From an uncultured Roseateles sp. (GTDB taxonomy: Bacteria; Pseudomonadota; Gammaproteobacteria; Burkholderiales; Burkholderiaceae_C), in the NCBI RefSeq assembly GCF_963422335.1, contig NZ_OY729424.1, forward strand, positions 6,138,001-6,202,000: DNA of 64,000 nt, given 5' to 3'. Of the stretch, positions 32,434 through 41,529 are shown piece after piece; position 1 is the first letter of the stretch; every line of letters begins with the position of its first letter. The notes below the pieces were generated by a model, which saw nothing but the letters and a program-made list of their open reading frames with translations, was not told the DNA's origin and did no database searches. The position numbers were made by a program, and so were the translations under genes.

Positions 32434-33396
32434 GTGCTGTTCAACACCGTTCTGTTCACCGGGAACGCCAATCCAGTTCTCTCCCAGGAAATTGCCACCC
32501 ACCTCGGGGTGGAACTCGGCAAAGCCGTGGTCGGTCGTTTCTCCGATGGTGAAGTCACCGTCGAGATCCAGCAAAACGTGCGGGCTCGCGATGTCTTCGT
32601 GATCCAGCCGACCTGTGCGCCGACCAACGAAAACCTGATGGAACTGCTGATCATGGTCGATGCCCTGAAGCGCGCCAGCGCTCGCCGCATCACCGCCGTG
32701 ATCCCCTACTACGGCTATGCCCGCCAGGACCGCCGCCCGCGCTCGACGCGCGTGCCGATCTCGGCCAAGGTGGTCGCCAATCTGCTGGAAACCGTCGGCG
32801 TCGAACGCGTGCTGACGATGGACCTGCATGCCGACCAGATCCAGGGATTCTTCGACATCCCCGTCGACAATATCTACGCCTCGCCGGTGCTGCTGTCCGA
32901 CCTGAAGAGCCGCAACTACCAGGATCTGGTGGTGGTGAGCCCCGACGTCGGCGGCGTGGTCCGCGCCCGGGCCCTTGCCAAGCAGCTGGGCTGCGACCTG
33001 GCCATCATCGACAAGCGCCGTCCGGCGGCCAATGTCTCCGAAGTGATGCACGTGATCGGCGAGATCGACGGCCGCAACTGCGTGATCATGGATGACATGA
33101 TCGATACCGCCGGCACCCTGGTGAAGGCCGCCGAGGTGCTGAAGGACCGTGGCGCCAAGAGCGTGTTTGCCTATTGCACCCACCCCATCCTGTCGGGCCC
33201 GGCGATCGAACGCATCCAGGGTTCGCAGCTGGACGAGGTGGTGATCAGCAACACCATTCCGTTGAACGATGCGGCCAAGGCTTGCGGCAAGATCCGCCAG
33301 CTGTCGGTGGCCTTCCTGTTTGCCGAGACGATACGCCGTATTTCCGATGGCGAGTCGGTGACCTCGCTGTTCTCTGACCAGAACAACAATTTCTGA
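32434..33396 (+). CDS. prs: Ribose-phosphate pyrophosphokinase
   Basis: The 320-residue PRPP synthetase contains FSDGEVTVEIQQNVRARDVF, PYYGYARQDRRPRSTRVPIS, TMDLHADQIQGFFD and the PRPP loop VIMDDMIDTAGTLVKAA. It makes PRPP for nucleotides, histidine, tryptophan and NAD. GTG start at 32434 is supported by GGAGGG 4 nt upstream. A terminator separates it from rplY. Confidence 0.96.
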   Translation: MLFNTVLFTGNANPVLSQEIATHLGVELGKAVVGRFSDGEVTVEIQQNVRARDVFVIQPTCAPTNENLMELLIMVDALKRASARRITAVIPYYGYARQDRRPRSTRVPISAKVVANLLETVGVERVLTMDLHADQIQGFFDIPVDNIYASPVLLSDLKSRNYQDLVVVSPDVGGVVRARALAKQLGCDLAIIDKRRPAANVSEVMHVIGEIDGRNCVIMDDMIDTAGTLVKAAEVLKDRGAKSVFAYCTHPILSGPAIERIQGSQLDEVVISNTIPLNDAAKACGKIRQLSVAFLFAETIRRISDGESVTSLFSDQNNNF

Positions 33397-33437
33397 TTCT
33401 TGACCGCCCTGCGCAAGCGGGGCGGTTGATAAAGCCG

Positions 33438-33457
33438 CGGCCGCAAGGCCGTTTTTT
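33438..33457 (+). terminator. Intrinsic terminator after prs
   Basis: CGGCC-GCAA-GGCCG followed by six T residues forms a short, strong hairpin with a T-tract, 42 nt past the prs stop. Confidence 0.75.
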
Positions 33458-33502
33458 CTGGGCGACCTGGTCGCGGGCGCCCTTCCATACTTGGAGTCAA
33501 TC

Positions 33503-34126
33503 ATGAAATTTGCCGCTTTTGAGCGCACATTGCAGGGGACCGGAGCGAGCCGCCGCCTGCGCATCTCGGGCAAAGTGCCTGGTATCGTTTTTGGTGCCGG
33601 CGAGCCCGCGATGATCGAGCTCGATCACAACGCTCTGTTCCACGCGCTGAAGAAGGAAGCCTTCCACAGCACCATCCTCGAGATGGAACTGGCCGGCAAG
33701 GCCGAGCAAGTGCTGCTGCGCGACTTCCAGATGCACCCGTACAAGCCCCTGGTGCTGCACGTGGACTTCCAGCGCGTCGATGCAACGACCAAGATCACCA
33801 AGAAGATCCCGCTGCACTTCATCAACGAAGAGTCGTCGCCGGCCGTCAAGACCGAGAACTGCCTGGTCAACCACGTCGTCACCGAGCTGCTGATCACCTG
33901 CCTGGCCAAGGAACTGCCTGAGTTCCTGACCGTGGACCTGGGTCAGCTGACCAAGAGCACGACACTGCACGTCAACGACATCCAGCTGCCTGCCGGCACC
34001 AAGGTCGTGACCCACGGCAAGCCCAACCCCGTGATCGTCTCCGTGACCGCCAAGGTCGAGGAAGAAGTGATCGTGGCTCCCGTGGCCGCTGCACCGGTTC
34101 CTGCCAAGGGCAAGGGCAAGAAATAA
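33503..34126 (+). CDS. rplY: Large ribosomal subunit protein L25 (CTC form)
   Basis: The 207-residue protein is the long (Ctc/TL5-type) form of bL25: an N-terminal 5S-rRNA-binding domain (KFAAFERTLQGTGASRRLRI, GKVPGIVFGAG, LVLHVDFQRV) plus the C-terminal beta domain, ending in an Ala/Pro/Lys tail PVPAKGKGKK. TTGGAG precedes the ATG at 33503. The GTG-like start at 33491 is not needed. Confidence 0.95.
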   Translation: MKFAAFERTLQGTGASRRLRISGKVPGIVFGAGEPAMIELDHNALFHALKKEAFHSTILEMELAGKAEQVLLRDFQMHPYKPLVLHVDFQRVDATTKITKKIPLHFINEESSPAVKTENCLVNHVVTELLITCLAKELPEFLTVDLGQLTKSTTLHVNDIQLPAGTKVVTHGKPNPVIVSVTAKVEEEVIVAPVAAAPVPAKGKGKK

Positions 34127-34225
34127 TGCCCTTGGGGACAGACCTTGTCGGTACCCCGGCAAGCTCTTTCCTCAACTGACCCTACGATTGAACGAATTGA
34201 ACGCGCGACGGCGCCTCAACTCAGC

Positions 34226-34251
34226 AAAGCCCCGCCTCGGTGGGGCTTTTT
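34226..34251. terminator. Bidirectional terminator between rplY and the M20 peptidase gene
   Basis: AAAGCCCC and GGGGCTTTTT pair around an 8-nt loop. T-runs occur on both strands, so it can end the rplY transcript and the convergent peptidase transcript. Confidence 0.8.
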
Positions 34252-34262
34252 CGTTTCCGGGC

Positions 34263-35648
34263 CTAGGCCCTGGTTCCTGCCGGCCAGCCTTCGCCCAGAT
34301 CGGCCAGCAGGCCCACCATGATGGCCAGGCCCTGCTCGCCGGAATAGGCGGGCAGATGCTCGTCGGGGGCGTGCTGCGAGCAGGTCGGTGCCGAATGGGG
34401 CACCCAGATCGTCGGCAGGCCCAGGGTGCCGGCAAAGCAATCGTTGGGCAGTGAGCCGCCCAGATTGGGCAGCAGCACCGGCGCCTGGCCCGTGGTCTCG
34501 GTCAGCGAGCGCACGGCAAAGCGCACCCAGGCACTGTCGGGGTCGGTACGCGTGGCCAGCATGATCTCGGAGCCCTCCTGCGACAGCTGCACCTGGCCGA
34601 AACCCTTGGCGTCCAGATGCTCGCGCAGCGCCGGAATGAAGCCATGCGGGTCCTTGCCAACGACGAATCTGATCTGCATGAAGGCCACGGCCCGTGGCGG
34701 TATCGCATTCACCGGCCGGTCCGGATTGCCGGCGCGAAAGGCCAGCACCTCGACCGAGTTCCAGCCGAATACCCGCTCGGCCGGGCTCAGGCCCGGCTCG
34801 CCCCATTGCGGGTCTATCTCCGGCCCGCCGGGCTCGCCCGGCTGCACCGTGCTCAGCGCCTGGCGCACCGAGTCGGGAAGAGGTGGCGGACGCAGGCCTT
34901 CGACCTGTATCACGCCATGGGCATCGACGATGCTGGCAATCGCGCTGGCAAGAATCACACCCGGATTGGCCAGCAGGCCGCCCCAGTTGCCCGAGTGATG
35001 GGCACCCTCGCGGGCGACCAGCTCCAACTTGAAATTCATCACGCCGCGCGAACCCAGGAACAGGGTCGGCGCCTCGGTACGCAGACGGGGACCGTCGGAG
35101 GCGATGAAGACATCGGCCGCCAGCGCCGGCTTGCGCTGTTCGCAGATCTGCTGCAGGCCGGGCGAGCCGACCTCCTCGCCCATCTCGAGCAGCCATTTGA
35201 CGTTGAAGCCCAGCCGCCCCTGATGCTTGAGCAGATGGCCGATGGCAGCCAGATTGATGCTGTGCTGGCCCTTGTTGTCGGCGCTGCCGCGGCCATACCA
35301 GCGGCCGTCCTTGACCTCCAGCGCCCAGGGCGAGGCGGCCTTGCGCCAGCGCGTCTCGTCACCGGGCACAACGTCGCCGTGGCCGTACATCAGCACCGTC
35401 GGCAGCGCCGCATCCTCGAAGCGATGGGCGAACATGAACGGCGGGCCGCCAGCCACCGGGTTCTCCCAGATCTCGGTCTGGAAGCCCAGGGCGGCGAAGC
35501 TGGGCGCCATCTCCTCGGTCAGATAGCGGCGCAACTCAGGTGCCGACTCGGGCAGCTGGCTCTCGGTGCGGTAGGCGATGCGCCGGGCCAGCACCGCTTG
35601 CAGGCCGGCGATGTCCAGGCTTTCGATCAGGGCAGCGTGTTTGCTCAT
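34263..35648 (-). CDS. M20-family metallopeptidase (dipeptidase/deacylase)
   Basis: The 461-residue enzyme carries the di-zinc motifs of M20 peptidases: VLMYGHGDVVPG (first His/Asp), GRGSADNKGQHSINLAAIGH, LLEMGEEVGSPGL (catalytic Glu pair) and PHSAPTCSQHAPDEHLP near the C-terminus. The lid domain lies at about residues 200-340. It probably hydrolyses peptides or acylated amino acids in the cytoplasm; the exact substrate is not predictable. ATG at 35648 is preferred to the TTG one codon earlier. It diverges from pth. Confidence 0.9.
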   Translation of the reverse strand: MSKHAALIESLDIAGLQAVLARRIAYRTESQLPESAPELRRYLTEEMAPSFAALGFQTEIWENPVAGGPPFMFAHRFEDAALPTVLMYGHGDVVPGDETRWRKAASPWALEVKDGRWYGRGSADNKGQHSINLAAIGHLLKHQGRLGFNVKWLLEMGEEVGSPGLQQICEQRKPALAADVFIASDGPRLRTEAPTLFLGSRGVMNFKLELVAREGAHHSGNWGGLLANPGVILASAIASIVDAHGVIQVEGLRPPPLPDSVRQALSTVQPGEPGGPEIDPQWGEPGLSPAERVFGWNSVEVLAFRAGNPDRPVNAIPPRAVAFMQIRFVVGKDPHGFIPALREHLDAKGFGQVQLSQEGSEIMLATRTDPDSAWVRFAVRSLTETTGQAPVLLPNLGGSLPNDCFAGTLGLPTIWVPHSAPTCSQHAPDEHLPAYSGEQGLAIMVGLLADLGEGWPAGTRA

Positions 35649-35718
35649 CAATCCATACTAGCGCCGCCGCGCCGTACGCCCATGCGGGGAACCCGCAGCA
35701 GCACCGATAATCGCCCCC

Positions 35719-36342
35719 ATGATTCGACTTTTTGTTGGCCTGGGCAACCCCGGCCCTGAATACGAGGACACCCGCCACAACGCCGGCTTCTGGTGGGTGG
35801 ACGAGGTGACACGCAAGCTCGGAGGCCACCTCGTGCCCGAGCGCAGCTATTTCGGCCGCGTCGCGCGCATCAACCTGCCCGCCGGCCCGATCTGGCTGCT
35901 GCAGCCCATGACCTATATGAATCTGTCGGGCAAGGCGGTGGCGCCGCTGGCGCGCTTTTTCAAGATCGCGCCCGAGGAGATACTGGCCGTGCACGACGAG
36001 CTGGACATTGAGCCGGGCCAGATGAAGTTCAAGCAGGGCGGGGGCAACGGTGGACACAACGGCCTGAAGGACATGCAGGCTCAATTGGGCTCGCCCAACT
36101 TCTGGCGCCTGCGCCTGGGCATCGGCCATCCCGGCGACAAGGCCGAGGTCGCCAGCTATGTGCTGCGCAAGCCGCCGGCGGCCGAGCGCGAGGCCATTCA
36201 GGACTGCATCAACAAATCGATCGCCGATGCGCTGGATCTGATGATCGCTGGCGATATGGACCGCGCATTGATGAAGATACACGCCAAGCCGCCGCGCCCC
36301 AAGCCGCCCCGCCCTGCGGCGCCCACACCCGTCATGCCATGA
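35719..36342 (+). CDS. pth: Peptidyl-tRNA hydrolase
   Basis: The 207-residue enzyme recycles peptidyl-tRNA. Conserved motifs are FVGLGNPGPEYEDTRHNAGF with the catalytic His, LLQPMTYMNLSGKAV, VHDELDIEPGQMKFKQGGGN and GGHNGLKD. The C-terminal ~15 residues are a Pro/Lys-rich extension (KPPRPKPPRPAAPTP). It overlaps the next gene by four bases. Confidence 0.96.
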   Translation: MIRLFVGLGNPGPEYEDTRHNAGFWWVDEVTRKLGGHLVPERSYFGRVARINLPAGPIWLLQPMTYMNLSGKAVAPLARFFKIAPEEILAVHDELDIEPGQMKFKQGGGNGGHNGLKDMQAQLGSPNFWRLRLGIGHPGDKAEVASYVLRKPPAAEREAIQDCINKSIADALDLMIAGDMDRALMKIHAKPPRPKPPRPAAPTPVMP

Positions 36343-36794
36343 AAACCCTGCCAGCCCTGTTCGTCTGCACGCTGATCGTGTTGTCCAACCCCGGGCTGGC
36401 CCAGACCACCAAGGTCTATCGCTGCGGCCCCGAGGGCCGCGAGCTGAGCCAGAAGCCCTGCGACGATGGGGGTCAGGTCTTGACTCACAGGACTGACCAA
36501 CCGGACGCAGAGCAGCGCCGCCAGGCTGCCGAGACCGCCAAGCGGGATGCGCAGTTGGCCAGGCAGCTGGAGCGAGACCGCCGCCAGCGCGAGGCCGACG
36601 ACGCGCGCCAGGCCCACGGCGCCGCCGGCATCCACGGCCGCGGCAAGGCGGCGGAAGAGCCCGCTGCAGCCGCCAGCAAGCCGGGCAAGAAGCCCGCCAG
36701 GAAGTCCAATGCCCCGGCCAAGCCAGAGGGCTTCACGGTGATCACGCCCAAGCCCGCCAAGGAACACAGGGCGGCGCCGGCGCCCAAACCTTGA
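36339..36794 (+). CDS. Secreted DUF4124-like protein
   Basis: The 151-residue product has a signal peptide (MKTLPALFVCTLIVLSNPGL, ending AQ) followed by a short DUF4124-like domain, KVYRCGPEGRELSQKPCDDG, with two cysteines likely to form a disulfide. The rest is a charged Arg/Gln helix and an Ala/Lys/Pro-rich tail that is probably disordered. The function of DUF4124 proteins is unknown. Its start overlaps the pth stop. Confidence 0.78.
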   Translation: MKTLPALFVCTLIVLSNPGLAQTTKVYRCGPEGRELSQKPCDDGGQVLTHRTDQPDAEQRRQAAETAKRDAQLARQLERDRRQREADDARQAHGAAGIHGRGKAAEEPAAAASKPGKKPARKSNAPAKPEGFTVITPKPAKEHRAAPAPKP

Positions 36795-36834
36795 GCCCGA
36801 TCAGCCCCTGCCAGGCAACACCGCATAGAATGCC

Positions 36835-37050
36835 GGCTGTTGGTGCTCGCACAGGCATTGCGCCTGAGCAGTTAAACGGGAATCAGAATGGACCGCGGCG
36901 ACCTTGCCGCACCCTAACCTGAGCTGTCCCCGCAACGGTAAGCGGACGAAGGCCTGAAAAACCTTCAGCTCGTGTGCACAGTCCACTGGTGGCCCCCAAG
37001 GCCGCTGGGAAGGATGCACGGGTCGTTCCGCCAGCCCGGATACCGGCCAA
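36835..37050 (+). promoter_or_regulatory. Cobalamin riboswitch
   Basis: The leader contains the full set of conserved blocks in order: GGTGCTCGC, AGTTAAACGGGAATCAGAA (near 36870), GAGCTGTCCCCGCAACGGTA (from 36921), CAGTCCACTGG (36979), GCTGGGAAGG (37004) and GCCAGCCCGGATACCGGCC (37030-37048). It ends about 85 nt before the btuB ATG and should shut off the whole downstream operon when adenosylcobalamin is plentiful. Confidence 0.95.
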
Positions 37051-37133
37051 CAAGCGATGGCGCCTCACCGCGCCCTCACACCACGGAAGCCTGCGGGAGA
37101 GCTGGCGACCGTACTCACTTGTTGCGGTATCTC

Positions 37134-39032
37134 ATGACTTCGAAGTTCCACCCCTCCGGCCTGCGCTGCTGCATGGCTTTGTCGACCCTCGCCCTGGCCA
37201 CATCCGCGCTGGCGGCCCCCCAAGACAATTCGCTGCCCGCCGTGATGGTCACGGCCACGCGCAGCCCGATGAATCTGAGCCAGGTACTGGCCGATGTGAC
37301 GGTGCTGACCCGCGCCGATATCGAACGTCAGGCACTCGGCGGCCTGGCCGATCTCTTGCGTACGCAAGCCTGCTTCGAGATGGTGCGCAACGGCGGCCCC
37401 GGCTCCAACACCTCGCTGTTCGTGCGCGGCGCCGACACCCGTCACACCGTGTTGCTGGTGGACGGCGTGCGCGTTGACTCGCAAGCCACCGGCGGCGTCA
37501 ACTGGCAGACCATACCGCTGGCCCAGATCGAGCGCGTCGAGATCGTGCGCGGCGCGGCCAGTGCCATCTACGGCTCGGACGCCATCGGCGGCGTGGTACA
37601 GATCTTCACCCGCAAGGGCGAAGGCGCACCGCAGTTCGAATTCGGCGCGGGCATAGGCAATATGGGCCTGGCCAAGCTGGACGCCTCGGTGAGCGGCAAG
37701 AGCGGCATGCTCGACTACGCCCTGTCCCTGGCCGGCGAGCGCGGCACCGGCTTCAATGCCCGCCCGGTGCTGAACGACCCGACCTACACCCCCGACATCG
37801 ACGGCCACCGCAGCCACAGCGCCACCGCCCGCCTCGGTGCCCAGGTGAGCGCCGAGCACCGTTTCGAAGTGGTGGCCATGAAGAGCTTCATCTGGTCGCA
37901 GTACGACGGCGCCGCCAAGCCCAAGGTCGATGACCAGAACTTCAACCAGATGCAGGCGCTGCGCGGCAGCTGGTCGGCCCAGTTCACGCCGAACTGGCAC
38001 AGCGAGGTCAGCGTCGGCGAGTCCAAGGACCGCTACGAGACCGCACCCTCGGTCTATCTGACCGAGACCCGCATCCGCAACTACGCCTGGAACAACTCGT
38101 TCAAGATCGGCCCCGGCCAACTCAACACCCTGCTGGAGCGCCGCGAAGACCTGTTGCTGAACACCGGCCTGACGCAGTCACCGAAGGCCGGTGAGGCCGA
38201 CCGGCATCAGAACGCCGTGGCGGCCGGCTATATCTGGGAGGCGGGGCCTCTGGGTTTGCAAGCCCATCTGCGCCATGACCGCGACAGCCAGTTCGGCGGC
38301 GCCAACACCGGCACTCTGGCCGCTGGCTACAGCCTGTCGCCGGCCTGGCGTGTGATCGGTTCGGCCGGCACGGCCTTCCGCGCGCCCACGCTGTACCAGA
38401 GCTTCAGCCCCTACGGGCCCGACGCCACCAAGGGCGGCACGCCGCTGCTGGCCGAGCGCGGCCGCAATACCGAGCTGGGCCTGCAGTACAAGGCAGGTAG
38501 CAATGAGTTCGGCCTGACGGCCTATCGCAATCTGATCAACAACCTGATCATCTTCGGCTCGGCCGGCACCTGCAACAGCCAGTTCGGCTGCTACCAGAAC
38601 GTCGGCCAGGCACGCCTGCAAGGCCTGACCTTGAGAGCCGGCACCCGCGTGGCCGAGGTGCGCCTGTCAGGCACCCTGGACCTGCAGGCACCGAAGGACG
38701 TGACCGATACGCCCAACTACGCCAGCTACGGCAAGCTGCTGGCACGGCGCAGCAACAAGCATGCCTCGCTGCGTGCCGACACCGAGCTGTGGGGCTGGAG
38801 CCTGGGTGCGCAGACGCTGATCAGCGGCCGGCGCTTCGACAATGCGGCCAACACCGTCAAGCTGGGCGGCTATGCGCTGCTGAACCTGGACGCACAGTAC
38901 AGCCTGACGCCGACCCTGCGCCTGCAGCTGCAGCTGGACAATGCCTTTGACCGTGCCTACCAGACGGCCAACGGCTATGCCAGCCAGCCGCGCGCGGTGT
39001 TCGCCGGCCTGCGCTACACGCCCAAGTTCTGA
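37134..39032 (+). CDS. btuB: TonB-dependent vitamin B12 receptor BtuB
   Basis: The 632-residue outer-membrane receptor has a signal peptide (about residues 1-27, ending ALAAP), the TonB box region LPAVMVTATR, a plug domain (GSNTSLFVRGADTRHTVLLV, DGVRVDS, GSDAIGGVVQIFTRKG) and a 22-strand barrel ending in FAGLRYTPKF with a C-terminal phenylalanine. Its place immediately behind a cobalamin riboswitch and ahead of btuFCD identifies the substrate. One oddity is RTQACFEMVRNGG, with Cys in the plug. The ATG at 37134 starts the signal peptide. Confidence 0.94.
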   Translation: MTSKFHPSGLRCCMALSTLALATSALAAPQDNSLPAVMVTATRSPMNLSQVLADVTVLTRADIERQALGGLADLLRTQACFEMVRNGGPGSNTSLFVRGADTRHTVLLVDGVRVDSQATGGVNWQTIPLAQIERVEIVRGAASAIYGSDAIGGVVQIFTRKGEGAPQFEFGAGIGNMGLAKLDASVSGKSGMLDYALSLAGERGTGFNARPVLNDPTYTPDIDGHRSHSATARLGAQVSAEHRFEVVAMKSFIWSQYDGAAKPKVDDQNFNQMQALRGSWSAQFTPNWHSEVSVGESKDRYETAPSVYLTETRIRNYAWNNSFKIGPGQLNTLLERREDLLLNTGLTQSPKAGEADRHQNAVAAGYIWEAGPLGLQAHLRHDRDSQFGGANTGTLAAGYSLSPAWRVIGSAGTAFRAPTLYQSFSPYGPDATKGGTPLLAERGRNTELGLQYKAGSNEFGLTAYRNLINNLIIFGSAGTCNSQFGCYQNVGQARLQGLTLRAGTRVAEVRLSGTLDLQAPKDVTDTPNYASYGKLLARRSNKHASLRADTELWGWSLGAQTLISGRRFDNAANTVKLGGYALLNLDAQYSLTPTLRLQLQLDNAFDRAYQTANGYASQPRAVFAGLRYTPKF

Positions 39033-39053
39033 TCACGTGTTGAAGGAATGGGC

Positions 39054-39626
39054 ATGAGCCAGCACCACCACCTGATCGTTGGCGGCCAACGCAGTGGCAA
39101 GTCACGCCATGCCGAAAGGCTGGCGCAGGCCTGGCTGCAACAGGCCCCGGCGCATCGCGTGACGGTGCTGGCCACGGCCCTGGCGCTGGACGAGGAGATG
39201 CGCCAGCGCATCGCTCGCCACCAGGCCGACCGGCCGGCGGGCTTCGACACCGTCGAGGCGCCGCTGGCCCTGGCCCAAAGCCTGCGCAGCATTGCCGCGC
39301 CCGGCCGGCTGATCTTGGTCGATTGCCTGACCCTGTGGCTGACGAACTGGCTAATGCCTATGGATGGGCCCATGGAAGGCCAGCCCGATCTGCCCGCCTG
39401 GCAGGCCGAACTGCAGGCCCTGCTCGACACCCTGCCGGGCCTGGCCTCGCCGGTGCTGTTTGTCTCCAACGAGGTCGGCTGGGGCGTGTCGCCGATGTCT
39501 CGCGAGGCACGTTTCTATGTCGATGAGCTAGGCCGGCTGAACCAGGCCGTGGCCCGTCGCTGTCAAGACCTGACGCTGATGGTGGCCGGACAGGCCTGGA
39601 CCCGACCCGTAGGAAGCACCGAATGA
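39054..39626 (+). CDS. cobU: Adenosylcobinamide kinase / adenosylcobinamide-phosphate guanylyltransferase
   Basis: The 190-residue enzyme phosphorylates adenosylcobinamide and adds GMP. Motifs are the Walker A HHHLIVGGQRSGKSRHAERL, the guanylylation region with ARHQADRPAGFDTVEAP (family RHRxxRP), LILVDCLTLWLTNWL and FVSNEVGWGVSP. ATG at 39054 is preferred because AAGGA lies 6 nt upstream. Its stop overlaps btuF. Confidence 0.93.
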   Translation: MSQHHHLIVGGQRSGKSRHAERLAQAWLQQAPAHRVTVLATALALDEEMRQRIARHQADRPAGFDTVEAPLALAQSLRSIAAPGRLILVDCLTLWLTNWLMPMDGPMEGQPDLPAWQAELQALLDTLPGLASPVLFVSNEVGWGVSPMSREARFYVDELGRLNQAVARRCQDLTLMVAGQAWTRPVGSTE

Positions 39627-40549
39627 AGACGAAACTACGTTCTCTTGCCCTGGGCGCCGCCCTGCTCCTGCTGGCTGCCGGCAGCCAGGCGGCCATCAGC
39701 CTGAAGGACGACCGTGGCACCACCGTCACCCTGCCCGAGGTGCCCAAACGCATCGTCAGCCTGCTGCCCTCGCTGACCGAGACGGTCTGCGAGCTGGGCG
39801 ACTGCGCCCGCCTGGTCGGCACCGATCGTTTCTCCAACTTTCCGGCCACCGCCCGTGCCCTGCCCAAGCTCGGTGGCCTGGATGACACCAGCATCGAGGC
39901 CCTGGTGGCGCTGAAGCCCGATGTCGTGCTCTTGGGCCTGTCGTCGCGCCTGATGGACAGGCTGGAGGCGCTGGGCATCAAGGTGGTGGCGCTGGAGCCC
40001 AAGAACCTGGCCGATGTGCAGCGCGTGCTGGGCAAGGTGGCGCTGCTGCTGGGCAAGCCGGACGAGGCCGTCCGCATCTGGAACCGCATCGATGGCGCGA
40101 TCACGCAGACGGCCGCCCAGCTGCCGCCGGCCGCGCGCGGCCTGCGCGTCTATTACGAGGTCGACTCCGCGCCCTATGCGGCCGGCAGCAGCTCCTTCAT
40201 CGGCGAGATACTGACGCGGCTGCAAGGCCGCAATATCGTGCCGCCCGAGCTGGGCCCCTTCCCCAAGCTCAACCCCGAGTTCGTCGTGCGCGCCGACCCG
40301 CAGGTCATCATGGTCGGCCAGCGCAGTGCGCCGGGCCTGCCGCAGCGGCCGGGCTGGAGCGGCATCAGCGCAGTCAAGTCGCAGAAGATCTGCGTCTGGG
40401 TGCCGGCCGAGTCCGACATCCTGGTGCGCCCCGGCCCACGCATGCCCGAGGCCGCCGCGCTGATGGCACGCTGTCTCACGCAGGCCGCCGCCGGCCCGGT
40501 GACCCTGCCCACCGCGGCCTTCAATGCCCCGCCTGGAGGCATGCGATGA
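39623..40549 (+). CDS. btuF: Cobalamin ABC transporter substrate-binding protein
   Basis: The 308-residue periplasmic protein has a signal peptide (ending GSQAA near residue 24) and the BtuF/FecB fold: KRIVSLLPSLTETVCELGDC, LVGTDRFSNFPATARALPKL and LDDTSIEALVALKPDVVLLG. It would hand corrinoids captured by BtuB to BtuCD. Start and stop overlap cobU and btuC by four bases each. Confidence 0.92.
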   Translation: MKTKLRSLALGAALLLLAAGSQAAISLKDDRGTTVTLPEVPKRIVSLLPSLTETVCELGDCARLVGTDRFSNFPATARALPKLGGLDDTSIEALVALKPDVVLLGLSSRLMDRLEALGIKVVALEPKNLADVQRVLGKVALLLGKPDEAVRIWNRIDGAITQTAAQLPPAARGLRVYYEVDSAPYAAGSSSFIGEILTRLQGRNIVPPELGPFPKLNPEFVVRADPQVIMVGQRSAPGLPQRPGWSGISAVKSQKICVWVPAESDILVRPGPRMPEAAALMARCLTQAAAGPVTLPTAAFNAPPGGMR

Positions 40550-41529
40550 CGGTTCGTCTGCTGCTCCTGCTGATCGGCAGCGCCGCGCTGCTGGCGCTGG
40601 GCCTGGCCATAGGCAGCGCCGGCTGGAGCCCGCTGCAGGACAGCGATCCGGTGATGCGGCAGATCCTCTGGGACATCCGTGCGCCGCGCTCGATCGGCGC
40701 CTGGCTGGCTGGCGCCCTGCTGGCCCTGGCCGGCGCCGTGGCGCAGGGCCTGTTCCGCAACCCGCTGGCAGATCCCTATCTGCTGGGCTGCTCGGCCGGC
40801 GCCTCGCTGGGTGTGGCCGCCCTGCTGTTCATGATGGGTTTCTCGCCGGCGGCCACCGCCCTGGCCCTGCGCGTGGGCATGACGGGCGCTGCCTTTGTGG
40901 GCGCCGTCGGTGCGGTGCTTCTGACCTTGCTGCTGGCCCGCGGCGTCGAGCAAAGCCTGCGCCTGCTGCTGGCCGGCGTGGTGGTCGGTGTGGTCTTGGG
41001 CTCGGGCTCGGCGCTGCTGACCCTGATGAACCCCGACATCCTGCGCGCCATGCAGGCCTTCATGCTGGGCAGCACCGGCTTCGTCGGCTGGAGCGCCGTC
41101 AGCATCATGGCGGTCGCCCTGCTGGCCTGTCTGCTGGTGGCCCTGGGCTGCAGCCGCAGCCTCGACGCGCTGAGCCTGGGCGAATCGACCGCCCAGTCAC
41201 TGGGCGTGCGCCTGGCCCTGGTGCGTGTGCTGCTGATCGCCTGCCTGGCCCTGGCCACCGGTGCGGCCGTGGCGCAATGCGGGCTGATCGCCTTTGTCGG
41301 CCTGGTGGCGCCGCATCTGGTGCGCAGCTGGGGGCCGGTGACGCACCGCGGCCTGCTGCTGCTGTCCCCGCTGACCGGCGGCATGCTGCTGCTGGCCGCC
41401 GATATCGGCGCGCGCTGGCTGATCGCGCCGCAGGAGTTGCCCGTGGGCATCATCACCGCGCTGCTGGGCGGCAGCTATCTGCTGTGGCTGATGCACCGCC
41501 GCCCCATGGGGCTGGGGAACCGGCGATGA
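40546..41529 (+). CDS. btuC: Cobalamin ABC transporter permease
   Basis: The 327-residue FecCD-family permease has about ten transmembrane helices and typical motifs: RAPRSIGAWLAGALLALAGA, GLFRNPLADPYLLGCSAGAS and FVGLVAPHLVRSWGPVTHRG. It forms the channel with BtuD. Overlaps with btuF and btuD (ATGA) indicate coupled translation. Confidence 0.93.
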   Translation: MTVRLLLLLIGSAALLALGLAIGSAGWSPLQDSDPVMRQILWDIRAPRSIGAWLAGALLALAGAVAQGLFRNPLADPYLLGCSAGASLGVAALLFMMGFSPAATALALRVGMTGAAFVGAVGAVLLTLLLARGVEQSLRLLLAGVVVGVVLGSGSALLTLMNPDILRAMQAFMLGSTGFVGWSAVSIMAVALLACLLVALGCSRSLDALSLGESTAQSLGVRLALVRVLLIACLALATGAAVAQCGLIAFVGLVAPHLVRSWGPVTHRGLLLLSPLTGGMLLLAADIGARWLIAPQELPVGIITALLGGSYLLWLMHRRPMGLGNRR